Below are positions 36,719 to 44,977 of a stretch of 64,000 nt of DNA, piece by piece. The DNA is from an uncultured Lachnospiraceae bacterium (GTDB lineage: Bacteria > Bacillota > Clostridia > Lachnospirales > Lachnospiraceae). Below the pieces are notes generated by a model. It saw only the letters and a program-made list of their open reading frames with translations. It made no database searches and was not told the origin of the DNA. Every line of letters begins with the position of its first letter. Position 1 is the first letter of the stretch. The stretch spans positions 62,001 through 126,000 of the forward strand of contig CAMEIX010000005.1 in the NCBI GenBank assembly GCA_945919075.1, in the 5' to 3' direction. The position numbers and the translations under genes were made by a program.

Positions 36719-37747
36719 TTAATTTGTCTTTCCTGACCAGTCCAGTGCATCCAGCATTTTTTGTGCCACTTTTTCACGGCCGGCCTGGTTTAGATGCAGG
36801 TTGTCTGTCAGATAATCTTTCGCAATATCTTCATGAATACCGCCATAGAAGTTATCCACGAAGGTTACCTGTTCCCGGTAAGCAGTCTCAAACTGTTTCA
36901 TAAAGTACAGGGAAAGAGAGACATTCCATACGTTCTTCTGCTTGTCGCTGCTTATATATTCGCCATTCTCATCGATGGCAAAAGCATAAGTCGGGGACAT
37001 GACTATGATTCGAATCCAGGGATAAGCTTCCCGGATTTTGGCAATACCGCCGGTTAAGGAGCCGGTAAAATAACGGGGTTCATCTAAGATTTCATCATGG
37101 TAAACCATGCTTCCGTCAAGGTAGTCGCTTGCATCATACATTACATAAATGACATCAACCTTGGTAAAATCAATTTTATCAAGGTCATTCATGGCAGACT
37201 TTATATCGGTAGGAACTGTACCCATCGTGGCATAAGCCTGTTCTACCATGTCCTTGTTTCCTGCTGCAAAGTAGTCAGCCAGATACGAGAAACTGAATGC
37301 ATCCATCGGATTGCTGTTGTCGTAAGGGTTATTCTGTGCCGCCATATAGGAACCCGGAATGGAGCAGTTATAAACCGTGGCACCACTGCTTTTGGCAAAC
37401 AGGTTGCAGACATTTTTATCAGAATTACGATCGTCTGCAAAAGGAGCATTTCCGAAGCAGACAACAGTAGTAACACCGTCATCTTCGGGGAAGGTCCCGT
37501 CGTCTTCAATCAGGTTGGGAATGAAGTAATCGTAGGATTGGATTTCAGCATCTTCCGGGGTCGGAATTTTGTCGATATCCTCCTTGGTAATACGATTTCC
37601 AAAATTGAAGAACTTGTAGACTGCCAATCCGATGAATAATATGATTATAAAAAGAAGTATCAAATGGGCATTAAGTTGAAATTTTTTCTTGCCTGCCATT
37701 TCTTCTTTTGTACGGTTTTCAACATTTTCTGACTTTTTTCCAGCCAT
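36719..37747 (-). CDS. Membrane-anchored SGNH-like protein lacking the usual block I serine
   Basis: The only minus-strand gene: 342 residues. The start at 37747 is set by a perfect AGGAGG site (37755-37760 on the complement). A basic cytoplasmic N-terminus is followed by one helix (about residues 28-47) and an exported SGNH-type domain ending in DNLHLNQAGREK, which gives the Asp315 and His318 pair. Block I reads CFGNAPFADDR: Gly99-Asn-Ala101 stands where GDS normally holds the catalytic serine. It could be a pseudoenzyme, binding protein, or a variant with another nucleophile. It is divergent from the GH25 gene and has its own promoter. Confidence 0.72.
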   Translation of the reverse strand: MAGKKSENVENRTKEEMAGKKKFQLNAHLILLFIIILFIGLAVYKFFNFGNRITKEDIDKIPTPEDAEIQSYDYFIPNLIEDDGTFPEDDGVTTVVCFGNAPFADDRNSDKNVCNLFAKSSGATVYNCSIPGSYMAAQNNPYDNSNPMDAFSFSYLADYFAAGNKDMVEQAYATMGTVPTDIKSAMNDLDKIDFTKVDVIYVMYDASDYLDGSMVYHDEILDEPRYFTGSLTGGIAKIREAYPWIRIIVMSPTYAFAIDENGEYISSDKQKNVWNVSLSLYFMKQFETAYREQVTFVDNFYGGIHEDIAKDYLTDNLHLNQAGREKVAQKMLDALDWSGKTN

Positions 37748-37760
37748 GCTATTACCTCCT

Positions 37761-37829
37761 AACTTATTCCGATTTTCGTAAGAAAATCGAGAATAGCAAC
37801 CGACAGGTTGCGTCAACTTATTCCGATTT
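37761..37829 (-). promoter_or_regulatory. Hairpin-rich leader of the minus-strand gene with 15-bp direct repeats
   Basis: Between the predicted start of transcription (about 37828) and the ribosome site, the + strand shows CGATTTTC (37770-37777) pairing with GAAAATCG (37782-37789) around GTAA, and GCAACC (37796-37801) pairing with GGTTGC (37806-37811) around GACA. A 15-bp direct repeat AACTTATTCCGATTT occurs at 37761-37775 and 37815-37829. It resembles a structured RNA leader. I do not recognise it as a known riboswitch. Confidence 0.55.
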
Positions 37830-37834
37830 AGTTG

Positions 37835-37863
37835 ATTTTACTATTTTCGTTTCAAACTGTAAA
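37835..37863 (-). promoter_or_regulatory. Promoter of the minus-strand SGNH-like gene
   Basis: Read on the complement, TTTACA (37858-37863) and TAAAAT (37835-37840) are spaced by exactly 17 bp. Transcription would begin near 37828 and give an 80-base leader. Confidence 0.65.
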
Positions 37864-38012
37864 GGGAGGATGAGGAGATTTAATAAAAAGTAAAGAAAAT
37901 GATACAAAGAGGATACAAAATAACGGAAAATGAAATGCAGGAATGGCAAAAGCATGGAACCACAGTGAAATAGGAAGATTTTTGTGGCTTTGGTGACTCG
38001 TTAAATATGAGA

Positions 38013-38071
38013 GTGGGGCATATATGATAATTCCCGGGGTTTAAACCCGGTGGTGGAGCAAATATGCCCCG
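38013..38071. repeat. Palindromic repeat unit 1
   Basis: An outer inverted repeat GGGGCATAT (38015-38023) with ATATGCCCC (38062-38070) encloses the 12-bp palindrome GGGTTTAAACCC (38037-38048) and a GGTGGTGGAGCAAA stretch. From 38036 on, 36 bases nearly repeat at 38107. It lies outside the predicted transcripts, upstream of the GH25 promoter. Confidence 0.8.
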
Positions 38072-38083
38072 GAAAATCGAAAG

Positions 38084-38143
38084 GCGGGGTGTATATATAT
38101 AAGTGCGGGGTTTAAACCCCGCGGTGGAGCAAATATGCCCCGC
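38084..38143. repeat. Palindromic repeat unit 2
   Basis: GCGGGG (38084-38089) pairs with CCCCGC (38138-38143), enclosing a perfect 18-bp palindrome GCGGGGTTTAAACCCCGC (38105-38122) and then GTGGAGCAAATATGCCCC. The offset from unit 1 is 71 bp. Base differences between units (extra C, GC instead of GT) preserve the palindromes, as expected if the structure matters. Confidence 0.8.
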
Positions 38144-38203
38144 GTGAGACAGGGGAAGCGAGGCAGGGGACTAAAATGGAAGAACATACCGCTTGCGTTT
38201 TCC

Positions 38204-38232
38204 TTGAAGCCCCCCACAAAATATGGTATAAT
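38204..38232 (+). promoter_or_regulatory. Strong promoter of the first GH25 gene
   Basis: TTGAAG (38204-38209), a 17-bp spacer, and TATAAT (38227-38232) with TG at 38224-38225 forming an extended -10. Transcription would start at about 38239, exactly at the base of the following hairpin. Confidence 0.82.
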
Positions 38233-38278
38233 TTATTCCGACCTGTGAAACAGGTCGAGAATTGGGATTCGGAGAATC
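38233..38278 (+). promoter_or_regulatory. 5'-end hairpins in the GH25 leader
   Basis: CGACCTG (38239-38245) pairs with CAGGTCG (38251-38257) around TGAAA, flanked by TTATTC before and AGAAT after, the same flank pattern as the hairpin at 37764-37794. A second small hairpin GATTC-GGA-GAATC follows at 38266-38278. Beginning at the predicted first base of the mRNA, it may stabilise the transcript. Confidence 0.55.
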
Positions 38279-38331
38279 GAGAGCCAGAAGTGCTACATGT
38301 GTGATTAATTCTAAAGAAAGGTATGCAGAGG

Positions 38332-41300
38332 ATGAAGAAAAAATTATTTGGCAGCATGAAACATCAGGCAGACGAAGATTTTGAATTGGAAGATTTTGAC
38401 CTGATGGACATGGATGAAGAATTTGCAGAGGAATCCATAGAGGGATTTACGGAAGAATTTGCAGAGGATTATACAGAAGATACAGCCGAAGATTTTTCGG
38501 AAGAATATACAGAAGATGCAGAAATCTATGAAGAGGATGCCGACTTCGAAGAGATTACGGATGACGCAGAAATCTACGAAGAAGATGGGGATTTTGAGGA
38601 TATCACGGATGATGCAGAATTTTATGCAGCGGATGCCGATATGGAAGAGGCTGTAGAAGAAGCAGAAATCTACGAGGATGATGTTGATATCGAAGAAATT
38701 ACCGATGATGCGGAATTCTATGAGGAAGACGACAGCGATTTTGAGGAATTGGATGTGGACGGAGAACCCATTGGGACACCGGCTGCTTTTTCGGAAGAAG
38801 AGGATGAGGAGGATGAAATCCTGCTTGGCTGGGGGGATATGCCGGACAAAAATATTTTCCAGAAAATCTGGTATTCCCTGGTACACATGAGTGCCATGGA
38901 TCGTGTAATTACCACCACGGGAGTGTTTATCCTGATTCTTGCACTGGTTGCAGGTACTCTTTATGTGGATAGGCTGCATCAGAAAAAGGGAGAACTTGCC
39001 GATGCAGAACTGGCGGTAGGAACCCAGCTTGACGGTATCACGGTAGTGGGAGAGAAGGGGCTGCTTGCCGTTTCCGATTCGGAAAAGTCCAAATATGCAA
39101 TTGCGGATGGGGAAGAAGGCGAAGATCCGGATGATGAAGGCGGATATGATGAAAACGATTATATCAAGGATGTTACCGTTTCCATGAATCTGACTTCTGT
39201 AGAAAAAGACTTAAAAGTGAAGTTCGTAAATAAAGACACCAATAAACTGATTGCCAATGTGCCGTTTGAAATTGAGGTCAGGACACCGGACAAGAAAACG
39301 GAAGTCTGGACCGATGACGATATGGACGGAATTATCTACAAAGCGTCCATTACGCCGGGAAATTATACGGTTACCATGAAGGAACTTACGGATGAGAAGT
39401 ATGCCAGCATCAGCTTTGATACCGAAAGCAGAAAGGTAGAAGTAAAGAAGGAAATCGCATACCAGAAGATTGATGTTTCTGATGAAATCAAAAAGGATAG
39501 TGAAGTTGCAGCCGGTGAAGACGGCGGCAAGGATAACGGTAATCAGGAGGAATCCGGATTACAGGACACGGTTGCCTGGGTGGAATCAACCAGAACGGTA
39601 ATTGAAGAAGTTTATACTCCGGTGGATAAAAAGACCATTACGGATCCGCTTACCGCAGCAGTCACCAAATCCTTTATGCGAATGGGAAGCCTGAATCTTC
39701 CTAATATGGACTTAAAAGTAAATGAAGTCAAAACCATTACCCTTCCTCAGATAGATGGCGTGAATTTCGAGACCCCGACCTATACGGTCGCAGACCCTGG
39801 TATAGCGTTTGTGCAGGGAAATAATGTGGTTGGTTCGAAAGCGGGTTCCACGACCATTACTGTCAGTGTGGTAGGAACCAAGGCGGCAGATGCTTCCGGT
39901 GGAAATGAAACGCAGGATACTTATAGCGGAACCTTTACGGTGACGGTAACCAGTGATGTGGTGGCAGTTACCGGTGTGAGCTTAAGCGAAAGCAAATTAT
40001 CACTCACCGTGGGCAATGAAACGAACCTTGCAGCAATGGTCACTCCGGAAAATGCTACCAACAAAGAATTAACCTGGAGCAGCAGTGACGAGAGTGTTGT
40101 GAAAGTGGAGTATGGGAAAGTCACTGCCCTGAAGGCAGGAAGTGCCATCATCACGGTAGCATCCGTTGCAGACCCGACCAAGAAGGCAACCTGTACGGTA
40201 ACGGTTACGGCAAAAGCGGAGACCAGAACTCTTTCCGTGGATCCGACAACGTTAAGTTTCGCTCTGGGAAGTAAAGCAGAAATCAAGGCAACGGTTAAAA
40301 ACTCCGATGCAAGTGGATCTGTTTCCGGTGTAGTGGATTATAAGGTGGATAAAACCGATATTCTGGACATTGTCATGGGAAGCGAGAGTGGTGGTGTTAC
40401 CCCATTTACCATTTCAGCGAAAAAGAACGGTACCGCCACTATCACATTTACTTTGCGGGATACCAATCTTACGGCAAAGTGTAAGGTTACCGTAAGCAAT
40501 CGGACCATGAAACTGGAAAAGACCAGTATGAGTGTGCTGGCAGGTGGCAAAAATACGATTAAGGCAACGGTGGGGAGTACCTCAGGGGAATTTAAGGCAG
40601 AATCCTCTGCTAAGGAGACGGCAACCGTAACGATAGCCGGTACGGAAAAGGATAATAGCGGAAACCTGGTAGCAAAAGTGGAAGTAACCGGTGTAAAGGC
40701 CGGAAGCGCAACCATTACCGTGGTGCATTCCGAAAACGGAACGGAAATCAAACAGACTTTCGCCGTTACCGTTATTGCCAAAGATACAAAATTAACGGAT
40801 AAGAATAAACAGCAGTATTATGTGCAAACGGGCACCAATCAGTATCGGGAAGCAACTTATGCCGATTACTATGATGCAAGTATTACGACTCTGTATCTTA
40901 AAACAGAGGGTAAAGTGAAATATACAGGCTGGCAGACCATTGACGGCAAGAGATATTATTTTGATGCAAATGGAAAATATGTGACCGGTGAGCAGGTTAT
41001 TCAGGGTGCAAAGTACACTTTTGCCAGCGATGGTGTTCTGATTACCGGAAGCGGTAATTTCGGTATTGATGTCTCTAAATGGAATGGTAATATCGACTGG
41101 ACAGCAGTTAAAAATTCCGGTGTAGACTTCGTCATTATCCGAAGCGGATACCGGGGATCCTCTCAGGGTTCCCTGGTTGCAGATCCTAAGTTTGAAGCCA
41201 ACATCAAGGGAGCAAATGCAGCCGGGCTCAAGGTAGGTATTTATTTCTTCTCCCAGGCTGTAAACAAGACGGAGGCGGTTGAAGAAGCTTCCATGGTACT

Positions 41301-41652
41301 GCAGCAGGTAAAGAATTATAAGATTTCTTACCCCATCTTTATCGATGTGGAGGAGGTAGCCGGTGGAGGCCGGGCAAACAATATTGACAAGGCTACCAGA
41401 ACGGAAGTTATTAAGGCGTTCTGCCAGACGATTCAGAATTCCGGCTACACGGCAGGTGTCTATGCAAATAAGAGCTGGCTTACCGAAAAAATCGATACTT
41501 CTCAACTCGGAAGCTACAAAATCTGGCTTGCACAGTATGCCGCACAGCCGACCTACAGCGGACGTTATGATATGTGGCAGTACAAGAAAACCGGCAAAAT
41601 CAACGGCATCAGCGGTGACGTTGACTTAAATATGAGTTATTTGGGATACTAA
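38332..41652 (+). CDS. Membrane protein with acidic repeats, Ig-like domains and a GH25 lysozyme domain
   Basis: A 1106-residue protein; ATG 38332 is preferred because GAAAGG lies 10 bp upstream, while ATG 38323 nearly touches it. Order of parts: a very acidic cytoplasmic N-terminus with five 16-residue repeats (about 62-141), one membrane helix (VFILILALVAGTLYV, near residue 200), a prealbumin-like beta domain (about 285-385), Big2-type Ig repeats (VSLSESKLSLTVGNETNL and following, about 545-820), a cell-wall-binding-like repeat (GWQTIDGKRYYFDANGKY), then GH25 from about residue 910 with GIDVSKWNG and the IDVEE catalytic pair. It should cleave or bind peptidoglycan near sites of polysaccharide export. 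Confidence 0.9.
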   Translation: MKKKLFGSMKHQADEDFELEDFDLMDMDEEFAEESIEGFTEEFAEDYTEDTAEDFSEEYTEDAEIYEEDADFEEITDDAEIYEEDGDFEDITDDAEFYAADADMEEAVEEAEIYEDDVDIEEITDDAEFYEEDDSDFEELDVDGEPIGTPAAFSEEEDEEDEILLGWGDMPDKNIFQKIWYSLVHMSAMDRVITTTGVFILILALVAGTLYVDRLHQKKGELADAELAVGTQLDGITVVGEKGLLAVSDSEKSKYAIADGEEGEDPDDEGGYDENDYIKDVTVSMNLTSVEKDLKVKFVNKDTNKLIANVPFEIEVRTPDKKTEVWTDDDMDGIIYKASITPGNYTVTMKELTDEKYASISFDTESRKVEVKKEIAYQKIDVSDEIKKDSEVAAGEDGGKDNGNQEESGLQDTVAWVESTRTVIEEVYTPVDKKTITDPLTAAVTKSFMRMGSLNLPNMDLKVNEVKTITLPQIDGVNFETPTYTVADPGIAFVQGNNVVGSKAGSTTITVSVVGTKAADASGGNETQDTYSGTFTVTVTSDVVAVTGVSLSESKLSLTVGNETNLAAMVTPENATNKELTWSSSDESVVKVEYGKVTALKAGSAIITVASVADPTKKATCTVTVTAKAETRTLSVDPTTLSFALGSKAEIKATVKNSDASGSVSGVVDYKVDKTDILDIVMGSESGGVTPFTISAKKNGTATITFTLRDTNLTAKCKVTVSNRTMKLEKTSMSVLAGGKNTIKATVGSTSGEFKAESSAKETATVTIAGTEKDNSGNLVAKVEVTGVKAGSATITVVHSENGTEIKQTFAVTVIAKDTKLTDKNKQQYYVQTGTNQYREATYADYYDASITTLYLKTEGKVKYTGWQTIDGKRYYFDANGKYVTGEQVIQGAKYTFASDGVLITGSGNFGIDVSKWNGNIDWTAVKNSGVDFVIIRSGYRGSSQGSLVADPKFEANIKGANAAGLKVGIYFFSQAVNKTEAVEEASMVLQQVKNYKISYPIFIDVEEVAGGGRANNIDKATRTEVIKAFCQTIQNSGYTAGVYANKSWLTEKIDTSQLGSYKIWLAQYAAQPTYSGRYDMWQYKKTGKINGISGDVDLNMSYLGY
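38515..38754 (+). repeat. Five in-frame 48-bp repeats encoding an acidic 16-residue unit
   Basis: The unit, of type DAEIYEEDADFEEITD, occurs five times in direct succession: units end in EEITD, EDITD, EEAVE, EEITD and EELD. DNA copies have diverged at third positions while the pattern D/E-A-E-I/F-Y-x3-D-x-D stays, pointing to selection on the protein. They lie in the cytoplasmic part of the GH25 protein. Confidence 0.88.
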
Positions 41653-41676
41653 AGAAGGCACAGAAAGGGAAAAATG

Positions 41677-42756
41677 ATGAGAACTTATCTTGTAACAGGA
41701 GGAGCCGGATTTATCGGTTCAAACTACATTCATTACATGTTCAGAAAATATGGGGATGAAATCCGCATTATCAATGTGGATGCACTGACCTATGCAGGGA
41801 ATCTGGAAAATTTGAAAGATGTGGAAAATCGTGACAACTATACTTTTGTCAAGGCAAATATCTGTGATAAAGAGGCAATCAGCAGGATTTTTGCGGAAAA
41901 TGACATAGACAGAGTCGTGCACTTTGCGGCAGAAAGCCATGTGGACAGAAGCATTCGGAATCCCGAAGTGTTTATTCAGACCAATGTGCTGGGTACTGCG
42001 GTTATGTTGAACTGTGCCAAAGCAGCATGGGAAAATCCGGACGGAACCTTTAAGGAAGGAAAGAAATTCCTCCATGTATCCACAGATGAGGTGTATGGTT
42101 CCCTGCCGGATGATGACAACGCATTTTTCTATGAAACCTCGCCATATGATCCGCATTCCCCTTACTCTGCAAGTAAGGCCGGTTCCGATATGCTAGTAAA
42201 GGCTTACATGGATACGTATCATTTTCCTGCCAATATTACCAACTGTTCGAATAACTATGGGCCTTATCAGTTCCCGGAAAAACTGATTCCGTTAATTATC
42301 AATAACGCATTAAAAGGGAAAAAACTTCCTGTGTACGGCGATGGGAAGAATGTCCGTGACTGGTTGTATGTCGAAGACCATGCAAAGGCAATTGATATGG
42401 TTCAGGAGCAGGGAAGACTGTTTGAAACTTATAATATTGGCGGTCACAACGAAAAGCAGAACATCGAAATTGTGAAGATTATTCTGGAGACACTGCGTGA
42501 AATGCTTCCGGATTCCGACCCCAGAAAAGCACATATCAATGAAGAACTCATCACGTATGTGGAAGACCGCAAGGGCCATGATCGTCGCTATGCGATTGCA
42601 CCGGATAAGATCAAGGCGGAGATCGGCTGGTATCCCGAAACCATGTTCAAAGAGGGTATCCGTAAAACCATTGCCTGGTTTTTTGAACATGAAGACTGGA
42701 TGGAACACGTTACCAGTGGGGACTATCAGAAGTATTATAGCGAAATGTACGAGTAA
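41677..42756 (+). CDS. rfbB: dTDP-glucose 4,6-dehydratase
   Basis: A 359-residue extended SDR enzyme. RTYLVTGGAGFIGSNYIHYM has the NAD motif GxxGxxG, HFAAESHVDRSI is typical of RfbB, and the catalytic set is STDEVYG followed by SPYSASKAGSD with Tyr-x3-Lys. It makes dTDP-4-keto-6-deoxy-D-glucose, the branch point for rhamnose (RfbC, RfbD) and for the WecE product. Two adjacent ATGs exist (41674, 41677); the second fits the family start and the spacing to AAAGGG. A terminator follows. Confidence 0.96.
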   Translation: MRTYLVTGGAGFIGSNYIHYMFRKYGDEIRIINVDALTYAGNLENLKDVENRDNYTFVKANICDKEAISRIFAENDIDRVVHFAAESHVDRSIRNPEVFIQTNVLGTAVMLNCAKAAWENPDGTFKEGKKFLHVSTDEVYGSLPDDDNAFFYETSPYDPHSPYSASKAGSDMLVKAYMDTYHFPANITNCSNNYGPYQFPEKLIPLIINNALKGKKLPVYGDGKNVRDWLYVEDHAKAIDMVQEQGRLFETYNIGGHNEKQNIEIVKIILETLREMLPDSDPRKAHINEELITYVEDRKGHDRRYAIAPDKIKAEIGWYPETMFKEGIRKTIAWFFEHEDWMEHVTSGDYQKYYSEMYE

Positions 42757-42777
42757 TTCGTATGGTAACGTAATTAT

Positions 42778-42808
42778 ATGGGAATAGCATTTGCTGTTCC
42801 CATTTTTT
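42778..42808 (+). terminator. Intrinsic terminator after rfbB
   Basis: ATGGGAATAGCA (42778-42789) pairs with TGCTGTTCCCAT (42792-42803) with one T-G wobble and a 2-base spacing at the tip, then TTTTTT. It separates rfbB from rfbA, which has its own promoter. Confidence 0.85.
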
Positions 42809-42825
42809 ACATAATGTGGTAAAAT
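42797..42825 (+). promoter_or_regulatory. Promoter of rfbA
   Basis: TTCCCA (42797-42802), 17 bp, TAAAAT (42820-42825) with TG at 42817-42818 giving an extended -10. The -35 lies inside the right arm of the rfbB terminator. GAAAGGAG precedes the rfbA start. Confidence 0.5.
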
Positions 42826-42854
42826 AATTCTATATGTCTTGAAAGGAGAATTTT

Positions 42855-43724
42855 ATGAAAGGTATTATATTAGCCGGTGGCTCCGGCACCAGACTGTATC
42901 CGCTTACCAAAGCAATTTCCAAACAGATTATGCCTGTTTATGATAAACCTATGATTTATTATCCGCTGTCCACGCTGATGTTGGCGGGAATCCGGGAAAT
43001 CCTGATTATTTCCACACCCAGGGACCTTCCGGTTTTTGAAGAACTTTTGGGGGACGGAAGTCAGCTTGGCATGAAACTATCTTATGCCGTGCAGGAAACA
43101 CCCAGAGGCCTGGCAGATGCTTTTATCATCGGCGCTGATTTTATCGGCAGTGATAATGTAGCATTGGTTTTGGGGGATAATATTTTCTATGGACAGAGTT
43201 TCTCGAAGGTTCTGAGGGAGGTAGCTTCCAGAGAAAGCGGTGCTACCATTTTCGGCTACTATGTAAGAGATCCCAGAGAGTATGGTGTGGTGGAATTTGA
43301 CGAGAACGGAAAAGCGCTTTCTATTGAGGAAAAACCGGAAAATCCTAAGAGTAACTATGCGGTTCCCGGACTTTACTTCTATGACAACGATGTGGTGGAA
43401 ATCGCAAAGAACGTAAAGCCTTCCGCCCGCGGTGAGATAGAAATCACAAGTATTAATAATGAATACTTAAGACGGGGAATGCTGCGCGTGGAAACACTGG
43501 GCAGAGGTTTTGCGTGGCTGGATACCGGAAATCATGATGCCCTTCTGGATGCAGCGGATTTCGTGGCTGCTTTTCAAAAAAGGCAGGGACTTTATATATC
43601 CTGTATTGAAGAAATTGCTTATAAACGGGGCTTTATTACGAAGGAGCAGTTACTTGCCCTGGCAGAGCCTCTTATGAAAACCAATTATGGTAAATATCTG
43701 GTAGAGGTTGCAAATGGACTCTAA
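42855..43724 (+). CDS. rfbA: Glucose-1-phosphate thymidylyltransferase
   Basis: A 289-residue nucleotidyltransferase of the RfbA/RmlA type. [23 protein letters not shown] is the triphosphate-binding signature, followed by [27 protein letters not shown] (metal Asp) and [16 protein letters not shown]. It forms dTDP-glucose from dTTP and glucose-1-phosphate, the latter made by the phosphohexomutase at 56952. Length is standard. Its last codons overlap the start of the second GH25 gene by 11 bp. Confidence 0.97.
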   Translation: MKGIILAGGSGTRLYPLTKAISKQIMPVYDKPMIYYPLSTLMLAGIREILIISTPRDLPVFEELLGDGSQLGMKLSYAVQETPRGLADAFIIGADFIGSDNVALVLGDNIFYGQSFSKVLREVASRESGATIFGYYVRDPREYGVVEFDENGKALSIEEKPENPKSNYAVPGLYFYDNDVVEIAKNVKPSARGEIEITSINNEYLRRGMLRVETLGRGFAWLDTGNHDALLDAADFVAAFQKRQGLYISCIEEIAYKRGFITKEQLLALAEPLMKTNYGKYLVEVANGL

Positions 43725-44967
43725 ATTAAAAACAAGAGCCGTAATGACAGCCTGTTTTCTGGTAGTTTTACTATTGGGCGTTGTTCTCTGGGGCAATCTT
43801 TCGCACAGCGGCAAAACCAAAACTTCCGTGGCAGAGTCTATAGCGGAAACAGAAAATACTCCCTTGTATCAGAACGGTCAGATTGGGGACAACCTTTCTG
43901 CTTTTAAGGAAGACAGTACTTTTTTCGACGTCGAAACGGATCCCTTTTTGGAAGAACTTATGCAGGATGAAAACCGACTTTCCCTGATTGTGACCTCGAT
44001 TGAAAAAGACCTTCGAATCCAGATTGTGGATGAGGATAACAAGCCGGTGAAAGGGGAGAGTTTCTTTGTGACCTTGAAGGGGCAGGGAGAATATAAGGAT
44101 CTGGATAAGGATGGTGTCATCTATATCGGAGACCTGCCGGCAGGAGCGTATGAACTGTCGTTAAAACCGGTGGAAGGCTATAAGGTGCCCACAGAGGCAA
44201 TGGATGTTACGGTTAAGGAAAAAGTGGAATATGTCTGCATTGAGGATATTACCCTTCTCATGAAAACCGAGGCAGATATTGATGCCGAGGCAGAGGATAC
44301 GGCGGCACCCATTGAGGATGCGGATAAAACAGAAGTGGCGGGAACAATGCCCACTCATGGTAATTCCACGCTTGGAATTGATGTATCCAAATGGCAGAAA
44401 GAGATTGACTGGGACAAGGTTAAAAATGATGGGATTGATTTTGCCATTATCCGTTGCGGATATCGGGGTTCTTCTACGGGAAGCCTGATTATAGATCCCT
44501 ATTTTGAGCAGAATATAAAGGGAGCAAAGGCAGCAGGAATTAAGGTGGGTGTCTACTTCTTCACACAGGCGGTCAATGAAGTGGAAGCGGTGGAAGAGGC
44601 CAGCATGGCGCTCAGTCTGGTAAAGGATTATGATTTGGAATACCCCATCTTTTTTGATACGGAAGGGGCAGGCGGAAAGGGTCGTGCCGACACCATTACC
44701 GTGGAAGAACGTACGGCAATCTGTGAGGCATTCCTAAGCACCATAAAAAACGCCGGTTACGATGCCGGAATTTATGCCAGCCGGAACTGGTATAACAATA
44801 AACTGGATATGGCGGGAAATCTCGACCGTTATATCGTATGGCTTGCAGAATACAGAAGCACACCGATTTATCAGGGATATTATCATATCTGGCAGTATTC
44901 CTCCAAGGGAAAAGTGGACGGAATAAGCGGCAATGTAGATATGGATATCAGTTATCTGGGAAGATAA
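43714..44967 (+). CDS. Membrane-anchored GH25 lysozyme-type protein
   Basis: A 417-residue protein from ATG 43714, with AGAGG 6 bp upstream (TTG 43708 is part of the spacer). One N-terminal helix (about 10-30), a prealbumin-like domain ([20 protein letters not shown], about 90-185), an acidic linker, and GH25 from about 215 with [14 protein letters not shown] and FFDTEG. Both the beta domain and the catalytic domain closely match those of the larger GH25 protein at 38332. Here the second acidic position reads Phe-Asp-Thr-Glu rather than Ile-Asp-Val-Glu. It sits between rfbA and rfbC. Confidence 0.9.
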   Translation: MDSKLKTRAVMTACFLVVLLLGVVLWGNLSHSGKTKTSVAESIAETENTPLYQNGQIGDNLSAFKEDSTFFDVETDPFLEELMQDENRLSLIVTSIEKDLRIQIVDEDNKPVKGESFFVTLKGQGEYKDLDKDGVIYIGDLPAGAYELSLKPVEGYKVPTEAMDVTVKEKVEYVCIEDITLLMKTEADIDAEAEDTAAPIEDADKTEVAGTMPTHGNSTLGIDVSKWQKEIDWDKVKNDGIDFAIIRCGYRGSSTGSLIIDPYFEQNIKGAKAAGIKVGVYFFTQAVNEVEAVEEASMALSLVKDYDLEYPIFFDTEGAGGKGRADTITVEERTAICEAFLSTIKNAGYDAGIYASRNWYNNKLDMAGNLDRYIVWLAEYRSTPIYQGYYHIWQYSSKGKVDGISGNVDMDISYLGR

Positions 44968-44977
44968 GGAGAAAAAT

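Larger units (their letters stand above)
37864..38203. other. Divergent intergenic region without genes
   Basis: About 340 bp between the two divergent promoters. The left part (37864-38010) is AT-rich with two GATACAAA elements near 37905-37920. The middle holds the two palindromic repeat units described separately. The right part (38145-38203) runs up to the GH25 promoter. No supported coding sequence on either strand. Confidence 0.7.

Noticed and set aside
36800..37700. A 180-residue + strand open frame at 37097-37639 opposite the SGNH-like gene
   Set aside because: It lacks a ribosome site and family motifs, and is the mirror of a protein with a clear start, membrane helix and C-terminal DxxH block.
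38036..38142. Possible CRISPR array
   Set aside because: Only two units, with palindromes and an imperfect 36-base match, one spacer-like gap and no cas genes.
40792..41505. A 237-residue minus-strand open frame opposite the GH25 domain
   Set aside because: Antisense to a well-defined catalytic domain; composition is Cys/Ile-rich as expected of a shadow frame and no start signal exists.
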